DNA of 64,000 nt from JAHBNG01 sp039028975 (GCA_039028975.1 JBCCHB010000001.1:1-64000); one strand, 5' to 3'; positions 26,001 through 33,455 are shown, counted from the first letter of the stretch. Made by a program: numbers and translations. Notes: generated from the letters alone by a model not told the origin.

Positions 26001-28618
26001 CCTTCCGTAATGTGAACGTTAGTCAGCGTAGCTGTTGACTCTAGAATATAGACGCCACCCCCCGCATCTTTGGTCTGGGGACCGCCGCCCAATCCGTTGG
26101 CATCACCTCGATGCAGTCGAATCGATTCGATGACGGGCTCTTTTCCTTTTGTGGTGATGTAGAGCACGCGTCCCGTTCCGGCTGCATCGATGGTTGTGGG
26201 ATACGTTATGGGATTCCGCGTTGTAAACTCATCGTCCCACCCGCCTTGAAGCGTCAGGGTTTTGGTAATGTAGAGGGACTGGCGCTTGCCGTCGATCTCG
26301 TGCATGTCGCCGCAGTAGCCGCTGACTTTGATTAGGTCAGACGTCTCGCTATCGGTGTCATCCACGGCATCTACTGCATCTTGTAGGTGGAAGTAATCCT
26401 TCCCTTCATATCTAGCCACGCAATTCTGGACGTAAGTGGTCAGCTCATGGGGCCGGTCGCTCACCTCCGCTTGGGCTTCCTGGCCATTGATCGTGGCGCT
26501 TACCCTGGTCTGCATCTCGAGAAGGCCATTAGGGGGTGTCTGTCCAGTCGCCTTCGTCTTGAGGGTAATTGTGACGGCCCCGTTGACCTGAAAATTGGGA
26601 ATGGTACACTGCAATCCACCACATGTAACCGAGGGAACCGTACCGACCTGTGAAATGCCATCTACTTGTTGCGGTCCGCCGCTTTGGGCGACTTGCACGA
26701 CCACGTTGTTCAACGGCACGGGACTATGATTGACGACTCGAATGGTGTAGGCTATTGGCTCATTTTGCCGGACAAAGAGCGGCTCTGCATCCACATCCAT
26801 GTAAACACCCTGGTCGTAGCGATGCTCCAAAGCGCCTGCATCTGGGGCAAAGGCACGCAAGCGCTCAACCCCACGCCTGTCTACAGCTAGTTTGGTCTTG
26901 AATCCGATGTCGAAAGCACCGGAATAACGCTGGATTCGGTAATCAACTGCATCAGGCTGGATGAACCGCGGAATGCCGAAGCGGTTGCCGCCACTCTCTG
27001 GCTTGTAGAATCCGTCACCTGTCCAGTTGGTTTGCCCATTGCTCCAGAAGTTGTTGCGAATCAGGGCTGTGTTGCCTCCCTGGAGTTGCAACCCAACTTT
27101 TTGGCCAGCAATCAGGTTGTTGATCATCTCCAGGTCGCTTTGGGGGGGATAACCTTCTTTATTCGCCAATCGCACCACGTAGAGTCCCGCCACCGTGCTT
27201 TCGCTGTGGGTATTTCTGTTATCGGCAATGGTATTGTGAAGCAGTCGCCCCTTTACGCTGGCTAGGTAAAGGCCGCCACCGTAGGTATCGGACAGGGGTA
27301 TCTGATTCTGTACAACCAGATTATTGGTCATGGTAATGGGGCTGTAGGCGACGTAGAGGCCACCCCCTTCCGTTGCTGCCGCATTACGCAGAAAGAGGTT
27401 GTTCGTGAAGTAGGCAGTGCTGTTGAGCATGTATAGCCCACCCCCAGCGCCCGTGATCACGCTTGTCTCCGTAATCGAGCGGGTCCTCGGTACGTTGGCC
27501 AGCGACACGGCGTTGTTGGAGATGGTGTTGGAATAGAAGGTTGACTTTTGCAACTCCCGCACAAAGAGACCGCCGCCTTCCCCCTGTACGCGGTTGTGGT
27601 GAATTAGATTTTCCTTGAAATATGCCTCCTCAGCCCGTATAAAAAGCCCGCCGCCTTCTCCGGCACCACCATTGTTATTCTCAATGGTGCTTGAGATAAC
27701 CTCAACAAAACGCACTTCACTATGGATGGCTCCACCACCACTGTTGGCTTGGTTTTCTTGGATAATACCTTCTTGCAACGAAAGCGAATCGCCCACTATG
27801 TATATGCCACCACCTGAGCCATTGGCTGTATTTCTTAGTAGGCGAATATTGTTTAGCGTTAGCAAGCTAGTGTTGTCTCCAGCGGCATAGATACCACCAC
27901 CGCTGGCATCAGATTGGTTACCCACAAAACTAACGTTACGAAGTGTGAGGCTGCTATTGAAGCTGTATAGACCACCTCCACATAAATCTTGGCAGTGGGT
28001 CGTATCAGTAATAGCGTTACCACCAATGATAGCGCTACCACCAGTGATCGTAATACCGTCCACAATGCCGCCCACCGAAACATTGGTACTCGTCAACACG
28101 TGCAGGGCATTGACACCAACTATATCTGCCTTAGCAGGAGTAATGCCGTCGGCATCTTTGTTGGTGTCGTTGCTATCGATATCACCACTCAGCACTGTCA
28201 CATTGTTTTCCCAATCACGAACATCGCGGCTTGTCTCAATGCCAGAAAACCCTCCATAAATTTGTAGCGTATCTGTCAAAGCAAAGCTCGCCCTGGGATT
28301 GTTATCAACCTGGCCCCCACCTTCATCTGGGTAGTAGACGCCAGCTGCTACCCAGATTTCTGTACATCTTCTCTCAGATAGGGCCTCCTGCAGCGTTGCA
28401 TAGGCGTTCTCCCAGGTGTCGCCAATGCCAGGGTTTACAACGGAAGCATTCACGCGGCAAATGGGGTCTTGGGCAGAAGCAACCTGGGCAAGTTGAGGAA
28501 GCCCATAGAGGAATAAAGCCAACAATCCCGCAAACAGAGCAGGGTATATACGAATACGCTTTTCCCAGCGAATGGAATGTGAACGGATGTTTATAAGTGA
28601 ATGGTTAGGGGTAATCAT
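20054..28618 (-). CDS. Giant secreted parallel beta-helix repeat protein
   Basis: This 2854-residue exported protein has a signal peptide at ~20-50 (IYPALFAGLLALFLYGLPQL ... ASAQ). Three beta-helix blocks of PbH1/Pmp-like coils follow, with recurrent GGGLYI/GGGIYV and NQASSGG motifs (~60-600, ~740-1240, ~1250-2000). Each block opens with a DAVD/LQDAIDAALDGD strand typical of right-handed beta-helix entry. A DUF11-like domain (~600-710) separates blocks one and two. A choice-of-anchor-D/ASPM-like Ig domain lies at ~2060-2160 (FTIHNIGNTSLTLSSPTISG). An unrecognised segment (~2165-2540) is followed by two further DUF11-like domains (~2550-2780). Near the end, a DSDGVPDN/DSNDNGIPDFLDP calcium-type loop precedes an acidic Pro-rich linker and the terminal LYLPLLIEQ. 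It is probably a cell-surface adhesin or polysaccharide-interacting protein; this is inference. No strong ribosome-binding site is visible at the ATG. Confidence 0.9.
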   Translation of the reverse strand: MITPNHSLINIRSHSIRWEKRIRIYPALFAGLLALFLYGLPQLAQVASAQDPICRVNASVVNPGIGDTWENAYATLQEALSERRCTEIWVAAGVYYPDEGGGQVDNNPRASFALTDTLQIYGGFSGIETSRDVRDWENNVTVLSGDIDSNDTNKDADGITPAKADIVGVNALHVLTSTNVSVGGIVDGITITGGSAIIGGNAITDTTHCQDLCGGGLYSFNSSLTLRNVSFVGNQSDASGGGIYAAGDNTSLLTLNNIRLLRNTANGSGGGIYIVGDSLSLQEGIIQENQANSGGGAIHSEVRFVEVISSTIENNNGGAGEGGGLFIRAEEAYFKENLIHHNRVQGEGGGLFVRELQKSTFYSNTISNNAVSLANVPRTRSITETSVITGAGGGLYMLNSTAYFTNNLFLRNAAATEGGGLYVAYSPITMTNNLVVQNQIPLSDTYGGGLYLASVKGRLLHNTIADNRNTHSESTVAGLYVVRLANKEGYPPQSDLEMINNLIAGQKVGLQLQGGNTALIRNNFWSNGQTNWTGDGFYKPESGGNRFGIPRFIQPDAVDYRIQRYSGAFDIGFKTKLAVDRRGVERLRAFAPDAGALEHRYDQGVYMDVDAEPLFVRQNEPIAYTIRVVNHSPVPLNNVVVQVAQSGGPQQVDGISQVGTVPSVTCGGLQCTIPNFQVNGAVTITLKTKATGQTPPNGLLEMQTRVSATINGQEAQAEVSDRPHELTTYVQNCVARYEGKDYFHLQDAVDAVDDTDSETSDLIKVSGYCGDMHEIDGKRQSLYITKTLTLQGGWDDEFTTRNPITYPTTIDAAGTGRVLYITTKGKEPVIESIRLHRGDANGLGGGPQTKDAGGGVYILESTATLTNVHITEGNSPDHGGGLYIHADTPAIIQNSRVENNRAGQLGGGIYVYQASPRLIDTIVRNNQAKAGGGYFLDNSRTIIQGIGGDSCLIQNNQASGSPFVISHDDFARWLSRGGGGGLFIEQGKNTLTNCTISQNQSEIGGGIFAHSSAGTVSQNLITENQTTGRLIYMGDADLHVKTGGGGLYIQKSNLSIQNNRILNNFYAQHESGGQGGGLHLFRPANNAQNGINGNVFAFNRAAEGSAMYAHDVQNEVPLINNTIAHNVSGPAIFVHNMGKLAFTNSIIAFHQGEAIQTTGQAEVDLERTLWYQNGSRGVGNVSDAEWIEGDPAFKADGYHIKQVSAAYNAGINFQRTLDIDGEIVQPEGGIAQIDDLGADEYTPATQVRYVAPGGNGSPPCADFENPCGQLQDAIDAALDGDLIKMAGGDYTVILERNGQRQIGYLDKSVTIQGGYYRFTNDNSLTEGLYTLHDWEDPFPDINPTILNAGDGGRVFYITGGETKPTLSGLQLQGGNALGLKGADNGGKDGGGAIYVFGASPTITDVTVSGSQADYGGALYLHNVISMTLENLTFRDNSATERGGAIYLFNSPIKKIHNIQVEKNVAPEGAGIFLEKSETKLTQNTLINNGDGGTQNGGALYLLASPATLEKNNITGNRAENGGGLYIDGKDELTETAAVAIVGFNEIVSNSATRGGGLYVQNDKSQIQLNTVRENSASQGGGIFISVTETSLISNTISSNQALSGAGIYLDNTSDAATIRGNFVSQNRASGSGTNDGGGGFYLANAAVPITANTVVTNSAATGGGVFIYQSSSILEKNLLRANQATTDGGGLYLKLSDATLKSNQILANTTSGGSGGGLYIRLSQPTLEANQVHDNRAALFGGGLFLDESNAQLKQDSIRLNQASSGGGIYVLRSDKVEVTENVAVHENEASQNGGGIYVRLSDLKLRGHQILTNTAGNIGGGLYLDESNASAITSNLLRANQAGQKGGGMAIVNRSNAQLGANAIIQNRTDNVGAGIYIEGSSPLLENFTIAQNTGGDGSGIVIETFGTEQSNVTLVNTILANQPVGVRVSGGSTATLTHTLWYNNQTHWVTAGSGLVDTGNAQSTAQNPCPAGDKGNLCGDPGFLTDGYHLHRDSGSLAINNGSDTNMIFSLDIDGEARPQQGRREIGADEIVPELVAEIRISGNSVEIVNNDNTPELADHTDFGGVNMHGEQIVRTFTIHNIGNTSLTLSSPTISGPHASEFLLTSLPASNIAAGGSSTFDITFAPSAIGIRSATVTISSSDVAHSPFTFEIQGMLNADATPEQPLDPVVLKGADLSGLVDEESDAIFVYVYTNGEWSDPIPSQVDELTATGVYTSVDNKIFDQEDELVFMASDLGMQAPENALANIPLNPGFYAVEITDPVNVTQKGWVYVGTSTKMPQNDNQNYIDYHADTGTVSASNYSLKIAADFAGFEALYLNQSDQNVLDRSKRRIEVNGNGSQPQIITENDLLGNKVIKVLKDGPVRVILQELFTLTGINGEYASHFNIRYFGYGTQLQVESHLALSDATVRYLESTDFSQDLGVGTLYNNNVPGGVAIDGNPDAGVDTLLSQPFQLSHSTGRLVYFTDPSPIGTEPTTYYKDNAEISLTDTGDGQRYGEIGYLVTGQIENTAVVRSRLYILPPATGNEDNVIERYTQRNQNPLIISTQQPTESNIPALSVGHEVNVSVANIGDELTYRYHITNSGKISLTNIVAKDSKFGLINLATTLLRPGESTIGRVKATVQASELPGPLVTTVVVTGTSPLGTVVTATTEASVSLVNVAISLNYTVGIDGYAPACGTGEIIKVPVDTTVSYCYTISNTGDIPLVQHSLTDSKLGNIFEDKVFRLDPGQSVTTVELGELVRTPLSVGSSSTVTWTAETADLTVDAAETVAMQTGSQQTIVVRAVIPGVEVQVSTENDDQDSDGVPDNVEGVEDSNDNGIPDFLDPAAPTALDEVPEPDSPVQQLYLPLLIEQ

Positions 28619-29050
28619 ATTAAAACAACGTCTCTTATATATGGAACTAGAACATCCAGTTTTCAGGCATCATCGTTCAGATGGGCCTCTCTGTAGATGT
28701 TTGCGATGCTAAGCTTGGATAGCTTTTGGGTGTGGAAGGGTGAGATGGTAAATTAGCCGCAGACGAAGTAAACATTACGAAGCAATGATGGTTGTCTTCG
28801 AGCCAGCCAAATGTTTTTTTCTGCCAACTTGGATAAACAACAGTTTAGCATGAAGTGACATATCATTCAAATCATCTGGTTTTAGTGGTAGTATTTGTTG
28901 CAGGTTTGTGCGTGGGGAATATGCTCAAAACGTACACCATGAAAAACGTCATCGATTTTCATGGCAATTTTTACGTTGCGTTCGAGCGTATCAGGCTGAA
29001 TCTCGTTCAGAATTTGCGAAGTTGGGTCCAAACGAGTTTCCGTCGTTTTC
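28619..29050. other. Spacer upstream of the giant gene with a weak remnant
   Basis: 28619-28860 should contain the promoter of the giant protein gene; I cannot place it. On the minus strand, 28870-29040 reads TRLDPTSQILNEIQPDTLER then NVKIAMKIDDVF, directly downstream of the methyltransferase stop. It looks protein-like, but I recognise no family and no proper start, so it may be a 3' gene fragment. Confidence 0.3.
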
Positions 29051-29710
29051 CTATTTTGTAATGCGATAGACCAAGACCCGAATTGTCACCTCTGGTTCAT
29101 TGAGGGGCGTGGACTGAAGTCTATCGCTACGTTCAAGAAGCGACCAAGCGCCGCTTTGTTCCAACGCAGCCAATTTATCGGGAAACTCACGGCCTTTGCC
29201 ACTAGTGCCTTCGTAGAGATCGCTGTGCAGGGTAAAGATAATATGACCACCAGGCTTGGTCACCCGAATCAGCTCGTCGAAGCCGCTGGCCGGCGCATGG
29301 CCCAAGGTAAAGACGCCCGCACTAACAACCGCTTCAAATGCATCGGTTGGGAAGTCAAGCGGTTGCCCCAAAATACCGACCTGTAGATCGGCATAGACCG
29401 ACTTCTTGCGTGCCTCACTCAACATTCCCTCAGAGAGATCCATAGCCACCAGATTTTGGAACCCGCGTTGGTAAAGCAACTCCCCAACCATTCCGGTTCC
29501 TGCACCAGCATCAAGGATCATACCCTCTTTCGATACAAAACGGCTCAAATAATCAGCGATGAATTGGGGTGATCGGTAGTCAAAGCCCTGGGACATATCC
29601 TGTTCATAGGATTTGGCCCACTCGGCGTAGCGCTCGGCCAACTCATCATTTGATTGGGAATTGTAGATCCAATCAACTCGCTCTTCTGCGTTCTTCGGTT
29701 TCATTGTCAT
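29051..29710 (-). CDS. Class I SAM-dependent methyltransferase
   Basis: This 219-residue methyltransferase has a Rossmann fold. Motif I is MILDAGAGTGMVGELL, the acidic residue after strand 2 is in LVAMDLSEGML, motif post-I is VYADLQVG, and the strand-4 region is FEAVVSAGVFTLGHAP. The next motif, LIRVTKPGGHIIFTLHSDLY, is standard. It resembles the Williams-Beuren-type/UbiE-like small-molecule methyltransferases; the acceptor is unknown. It is cytoplasmic. It lies 17 nt downstream of the toxin gene on the same strand, so read-through from the toxin-antitoxin operon is possible. Confidence 0.88.
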   Translation of the reverse strand: MTMKPKNAEERVDWIYNSQSNDELAERYAEWAKSYEQDMSQGFDYRSPQFIADYLSRFVSKEGMILDAGAGTGMVGELLYQRGFQNLVAMDLSEGMLSEARKKSVYADLQVGILGQPLDFPTDAFEAVVSAGVFTLGHAPASGFDELIRVTKPGGHIIFTLHSDLYEGTSGKGREFPDKLAALEQSGAWSLLERSDRLQSTPLNEPEVTIRVLVYRITK

Positions 29711-29727
29711 TATATTTTAGTAGTATC

Positions 29728-30090
29728 CTAAACCGGAAGGGATCGGGCGCGAATAGACTCTTCATTCACACTAATCATCACACCGCTCTCCAACTCTTTG
29801 CTGTATACTTCTAAAACTGCTGCTAGATAATAATTCACGTTTACTGGGCGCATGTTCTCTAGGCGAAACGTAACAACGCTGGGAATGGTAGAGCCACTAA
29901 GTGCAACAATCCGCCCGAAATCCAAATCATGCGTTAAGATAACTCGGTTCTCGGCCTGTGCTTTCGCGATAATGTCTTCATCTTGCATTTGTTGAAGGCC
30001 TTCATCACGTAGATGAACTGCATCATGACCTAATTCTTTTAAAAAGATTGCTGTGCTTTGAGCTAGCCCCATGTCTAGCAGAAAGTTCAT
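29728..30090 (-). CDS. DUF5615 PIN-like toxin
   Basis: This 120-residue PIN-like protein of the DUF5615/Mut7-C-type group has the N-terminal Asp in MNFLLDMGLAQS. GHDAVHLRDEGLQQMQDEDI is followed by VILTHDLDFGRI with the second acidic cluster. The family is paired with DUF433 antitoxins in many bacteria. The ATG at 30090 overlaps the TGA of the DUF433 gene (ATGA), indicating coupled translation. The longer frame to 30135 lies wholly inside the DUF433 gene and is rejected. Confidence 0.88.
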   Translation of the reverse strand: MNFLLDMGLAQSTAIFLKELGHDAVHLRDEGLQQMQDEDIIAKAQAENRVILTHDLDFGRIVALSGSTIPSVVTFRLENMRPVNVNYYLAAVLEVYSKELESGVMISVNEESIRARSLPV

Positions 30091-30323
30091 GCGGCCATTC
30101 TTTCTGGCCGGAACACGGTATCTTCCGCTGTCCACGCGGCATAGCGTAAGGAGGCCTCAATATCTGCATTTTCAAGATCGGGATATTCCGTTGTGATTTC
30201 GTCATTGCTCATTCCATTAGCAACCAAGTTAACGACGAGGGATACTGGGATCCTCATACCTCGAATACACGCTTTCCCTCCTAGTATGTTGATGTTAAAA
30301 GTTATTCTTTCAAAATGAGGCAT
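30087..30323 (-). CDS. DUF433 antitoxin
   Basis: This 78-residue protein of the DUF433 family (VapB45-like HTH antitoxin) begins MPHFERITFNINILGGKACI. RGMRIPVSLVVNLVANGMSN and DEITTEYPDLENADIEASLR, the conserved body of the family, follow. It should bind DNA at its own promoter and neutralise the DUF5615 toxin. AAGGAAGG precedes the ATG at 30323, so I reject the longer frame to 30362. Confidence 0.88.
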   Translation of the reverse strand: MPHFERITFNINILGGKACIRGMRIPVSLVVNLVANGMSNDEITTEYPDLENADIEASLRYAAWTAEDTVFRPERMAA

Positions 30324-30433
30324 GGTGCCTTCCTTTTTCAAGCTCAAGAAATTCACATTCATTCGGTGAGTTAATCATACCACATTTCCTGTCTTGGAGG
30401 GGATAAGTTCAGCTGTTATACTCGGCGCAGATG

Positions 30434-30494
30434 AAAAGAGTGCATTCAATTTGGGCGGAGCCAGAGAAGTCGCTAAATCAACGTGCACTCTTTT
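30434..30494. repeat. Inverted repeat AAAAGAGTGCA/TGCACTCTTTT
   Basis: Perfect 11-bp arms lie at 30434-30444 and 30484-30494. The same arms occur at 50469-50524, so this is a dispersed family. With AT-rich edges it could also act as a terminator in either direction. Confidence 0.6.
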
Positions 30495-30521
30495 GAAATG
30501 CCTTCAGTATAGCAATGGCTT

Positions 30522-30755
30522 CTAGATAAAGACCATGAAATGATGGACAGCGTGATCCTGGACCGCCGCGTCCACTATGCTATGGGCTGAGTTCTCGGTT
30601 TTGCCGGCTGGCGCAATGTGGCTGGAGTAGATGTTATGGGTGGTGATCTGATAATTATCGATAATGTAGGCCCGGGCCGGTAGCGAAAACGATCGGTTGG
30701 CCGATTCGTCAAAGAGCTCTCCCAGTGATTGGAGTTCTTGAAATGAGATGGTCAT
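30522..30755 (-). CDS. Hypothetical small protein
   Basis: This 77-codon frame is preceded by AAGGGAAGAG at good distance from the ATG. Its product (MTISFQELQSLGELFDESAN ... HSIVDAAVQDHAVHHFMVFI) has no family I recognise. It is not a shadow of a stronger frame, and it lies in the same direction as its neighbours. It may be a genuine small gene or the 5' end of a decayed one; the flanking inverted repeat at its 3' side fits either. Confidence 0.4.
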   Translation of the reverse strand: MTISFQELQSLGELFDESANRSFSLPARAYIIDNYQITTHNIYSSHIAPAGKTENSAHSIVDAAVQDHAVHHFMVFI

Positions 30756-30863
30756 ATCTCTTCCCTTGTGGTTGCGCGTGCTACAATGCCCAGGAAGGAC
30801 GAGCTACGATTACAGCTAATTCCATACATATCCAAAATTCCTCAAAGAACCACAAAGCGATGA

Positions 30864-31259
30864 TTAGTTCGTCTGGTAGATCTGAATCAGATTTCCGCAC
30901 GTATCATCCAAAACCGCCACGGTTACCTCTCCGGCGTCAGTCGGCTCTACGGTGAATTCGACGTCCATATTTTTCAGCCTTTCGTACTCACCATGGACAT
31001 CGTCTACTTCAAATGCAGTGAACGGGATGCCATCACGGGTTAACGATTCCTTGAGTTGCTTCATGGCGGGGTACTCAGCGTTTGGCTCCAGCAACAGCTC
31101 GGTGCCGTTTGGATCTGCGGGAGAAACGACGGTAATCCAGCGATCGCCATTGGGCAACGCCATGTCGATCTTTTTTTCGAAGCCAAGCTTTTCGGTGTAG
31201 AAGGAGAGTGCCTTGTCGTAATCATCAATCGAAACGCTGGTAAGCTTGATCCTGATCAT
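30864..31259 (-). CDS. VOC family protein
   Basis: This 131-residue single VOC domain starts MIRIKLTSVSIDDYDKALSF and continues TEKLGFEKKIDM. The C-terminus is DDTCGNLIQIYQ, where Asn-Leu-Ile is the usual metal-site strand of the family. It is a glyoxalase-like protein of unknown substrate. Its ATG overlaps the AraC stop by 4 nt, so it is the downstream partner in a VOC-AraC-VOC cluster and is probably translated with the regulator. Confidence 0.87.
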   Translation of the reverse strand: MIRIKLTSVSIDDYDKALSFYTEKLGFEKKIDMALPNGDRWITVVSPADPNGTELLLEPNAEYPAMKQLKESLTRDGIPFTAFEVDDVHGEYERLKNMDVEFTVEPTDAGEVTVAVLDDTCGNLIQIYQTN

Positions 31260-31621
31260 GATTTGTCCTTAGTTAGAATTTTGGTGGCCTCTGGACAGCT
31301 TAGCTGTCGGAACTGGCTTGGCGAGAGGCCGAAGTGCTGCTTGAACGCTTTTGTAAAGGCGTTGTGACTGCCATAACCCGCGGCTAGTGCAACTTCGCCG
31401 ATGTCTACCGCGCCCATGCGCAGTTTCAGCCCAGAACGGTTCAATCGGAGGCGCCGAATATACGTGGCTGGTGGCTCGCCAACCTGGTCAACAAAGAGCC
31501 GTTGCAGATGTACAACGGACAAGTCAGCAGCCTTGGCTAATGTTGTGCAATCAAGCGGTTCGGTGATGTGGGTTTGAATATAACGCTGGATTTCCTCGAT
31601 CCGTGGGTCCTTGTTGTCCAT
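31256..31621 (-). CDS. AraC family transcriptional regulator (DNA-binding domain only)
   Basis: This is a roughly 121-residue protein consisting almost only of the double helix-turn-helix of AraC regulators. It contains IQRYIQTHITEPLDCTTLAK, LSVVHLQRLFVDQVGEPPAT, VALAAGYGSHNAFTKAFKQH and FGLSPSQFRQL. It has no sensor domain. The ATG at 31621 lies at the edge of a 19-bp perfect inverted repeat and has no Shine-Dalgarno. The frame is open through the repeat to a TTG at 31708 overlapping the upstream VOC stop, so coupled initiation there is an alternative. Its 3' end overlaps the next VOC gene. Confidence 0.82.
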   Translation of the reverse strand: MDNKDPRIEEIQRYIQTHITEPLDCTTLAKAADLSVVHLQRLFVDQVGEPPATYIRRLRLNRSGLKLRMGAVDIGEVALAAGYGSHNAFTKAFKQHFGLSPSQFRQLSCPEATKILTKDKS

Positions 31622-31675
31622 AACGTCCGCGTCATTTGACCTCCGCTTCGCTGTGGCAAATGACGCGGACGTTAT
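31620..31675. repeat. 19-bp perfect inverted repeat at the AraC start
   Basis: ATAACGTCCGCGTCATTTG (31620-31638) and its exact reverse complement (31657-31675) are separated by 18 bp. In a minus-strand transcript this forms a strong hairpin directly touching the AraC start codon. Confidence 0.85.
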
Positions 31676-31695
31676 GTGATAATTTTTCAGCGGGG

Positions 31696-32040
31696 TCACA
31701 GCTGCCAAAATCCAGATTCAATCCCGTCCTGAATAACAATCGCACATGTGCCATGACCAGGGAGCTCCATTGGTGGCACCGCCACTTCTGCGCCTGACTT
31801 CGCTGCCGCGTCAACAGTAGCCTGAATATCCTCAACAAGGATGTAATGGCGGACGATAGGTTTCTCCGTGTCGCGAAGCGGTGCCCGGATACCCAACATT
31901 CCGCCGTTTGCTAATTTTGCTGTACGAGCCCCACCAAGATTCTGGTCGATTTCACCGAACTTAATGTCATGCAGTAGAGAGTATGTCTCACAAGCTAGGT
32001 CGACTTTCGACGTCACAATTTCGAGGTAGTGAATTTTCAT
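31696..32040 (-). CDS. VOC family protein
   Basis: This short VOC protein of about 114 residues begins MKIHYLEIVTSKVDLACETY and ends with IVIQDGIESGFWQL. The segment GGARTAKLANGGMLGIRAPL and the following RHYILVEDI are typical of the family. AAAGGAAA lies 5-6 nt before the ATG at 32040; the longer frame to 32112 is rejected. It is followed directly by the AraC gene, so the regulator and both VOC proteins probably form one unit. Confidence 0.85.
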   Translation of the reverse strand: MKIHYLEIVTSKVDLACETYSLLHDIKFGEIDQNLGGARTAKLANGGMLGIRAPLRDTEKPIVRHYILVEDIQATVDAAAKSGAEVAVPPMELPGHGTCAIVIQDGIESGFWQL

Positions 32041-32129
32041 CTGGTTTCCTTTCGTATTACGTTTTGGCGATCTATTTACCACATGCTTTGTCACATAACT
32101 CCATTTTAGCATGAAGGAACGTTTGTTCG

Positions 32130-32390
32130 TTATTCCAAACGTATCATATCCGGATCAAACTTAGGCGAATACTCATAAAGTCGAAACGTCTCATCGTTGC
32201 TTCGGTGAGTCCCAACGACCATGGTAGATGGGACGTTCGCTTCTTCAAGATCTACACCCCATTGAGATACCAATTGACCATCTCCACTGTAAACAATTGC
32301 TTCTACTGGATGTCTAGGGACATAGACGGATACCTGACGGCTTCCATCATAGTCGAACGATTCAGTAACGATATCACCAGCAAGTGACAT
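32130..32390 (-). pseudogene. 5' fragment of an enterochelin-esterase-like hydrolase
   Basis: These 86 codons match the N-terminal part of esterase-D/Fes-type alpha/beta hydrolases: DYDGSRQVSVYVPRHPVEAI, VYSGDGQLVSQWGVDLEEAN and VPSTMVVGTHRSNDETFRLY. The match breaks off after EYSPKFDPDMIRLE at 32130, well before the catalytic Ser and His regions. The remaining two thirds are absent; the VOC gene follows. It is presumably non-functional. Confidence 0.7.
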
Positions 32391-32414
32391 GTCAAGACTC
32401 CTCAATTATTCGCG

Positions 32415-32535
32415 GATACCGTTGGCGAATTCAAAAAATGCCCATACAATGTGGTGGTAGGCGCGCCTCATGCCAGTTTCTGACACATTGCCGCACGGGG
32501 CGTGCTCACTCCACAAACAATTCGCCAACAGTATC
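32415..32535. mobile_element. MITE-like element with GATACCGTTGGCGAATT ends
   Basis: GATACCGTTGGCGAATT (32415-32431) and AATTCGCCAACAGTATC (32519-32535) are 17-bp inverted termini with one mismatch. The interior carries a copy of the GGCxCGCCTCxTGCC core also seen at 18708 and 63545. It has no coding capacity and lies 25 bp upstream of the truncated esterase start. Confidence 0.68.
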
Positions 32536-32611
32536 TTCGCGGTAGGAAGATGTACGTAATGAATATTTCAAATCGAATTGAATTATCAATTTTTCCGGCG
32601 CAGTAGGAGGT

Positions 32612-33151
32612 TCAATCGCCAGCAACCTTCCTCAGATTCGCTTGAAAGCGGTCCGGATACGCCTCCTGGTACCCCCAGACATCTAGTTCTGGCAAAGCCA
32701 CACCTTGGTTGTTGAGGAAGGTCGTTATATCGGTCCGATGTGCAATTCCGTGGTAGACTTGAGACATAAAAATCAGCCGTGCTTGGTAGTCAAAGCGCCA
32801 AGTATCATTCTCCTCACGTACATTCTCGGTAGGAGCAACATGTTGAATGGTCTCCATAAATGCCTCGGCTACTTGTTCGGCAAAGGTTGCCATTTGTTCA
32901 AGATTAGGTCCCTCATTCCACTGTAAGTCGGGCTGTGGACTTGTTCCGTGGATGCGCTGCAGAAAGCCCGCCTCAGCACGTAGAAGGTGGCCAAAGGTTT
33001 CTAGAATCGAACCGTATGTGCCTGGAATATTGACAGTAAGCATTTTATCATCGAGGTTCATGCAAATGGTCAGCAGTTGTTGGTTGGCCCATCGGTTGTA
33101 CTCAATGAATTCAGCCAGTGTTGGTTCAGGTTGTGTTGTCACGTTCCACAT
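32612..33151 (-). CDS. DinB family protein
   Basis: This four-helix DinB/YfiT-fold protein (179 residues) contains FIEYNRWANQQLLTICMNLD, LETFGHLLRAEAGFLQRIHG and IFMSQVYHGIAHRTDITTFL. These place three His in the family metal-site positions (GHLLRAE, YHGIAHR). The fold binds divalent metal and often acts in bacillithiol- or mycothiol-type transferases; the substrate is unknown. The Shine-Dalgarno AAGGAG directly abuts the ATG at 33151, too close for use; a GTG three codons later (33142) has ideal spacing and may be the real start. Confidence 0.87.
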   Translation of the reverse strand: MWNVTTQPEPTLAEFIEYNRWANQQLLTICMNLDDKMLTVNIPGTYGSILETFGHLLRAEAGFLQRIHGTSPQPDLQWNEGPNLEQMATFAEQVAEAFMETIQHVAPTENVREENDTWRFDYQARLIFMSQVYHGIAHRTDITTFLNNQGVALPELDVWGYQEAYPDRFQANLRKVAGD

Positions 33152-33455
33152 CTCCTTTCGTTACGATCTGAGCCTCTGCTAATGAATGGTCATCTGCGCA
33201 TCCTGAAGAAGCATCAATATCAAACCAAGCTTTCAGAACATCCGTTCATATTGTACCATGCATCTGCTGAGATTTGATATTTTTCTAAGACATAGCGGTC
33301 AACATTTTGGCCAGTGGCGCACCTGATATTGTCTTTCAGCACGTTAATGGCAATCCGCTGGGGAATAAGCATGAGAAGAGTATTTTTATTTATAAAAGTG
33401 AGCTTGGACGGGTAAATAGAGGACGCCAGTCAGGATATGTGAGCTTTCCAACACC
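33152..33455. other. Spacer without recognisable gene
   Basis: This AT-rich region lies between the DinB start and the TRAP-type remnant. I see no complete gene, RNA or clear repeat. The minus strand reads IPQRIAINVLKDNIRCATGQ near 33340, possibly gene debris of unknown family. Confidence 0.3.

Noticed and set aside
20060..28600. Many open frames antisense to the giant beta-helix gene
   Set aside because: They follow from the repetitive, biased codon content of the large gene; none has a ribosome-binding site plus recognisable domain.
28855..29061. 68-codon plus-strand frame
   Set aside because: The opposite strand reads more protein-like (a possible remnant); no start signal or family supports this frame.
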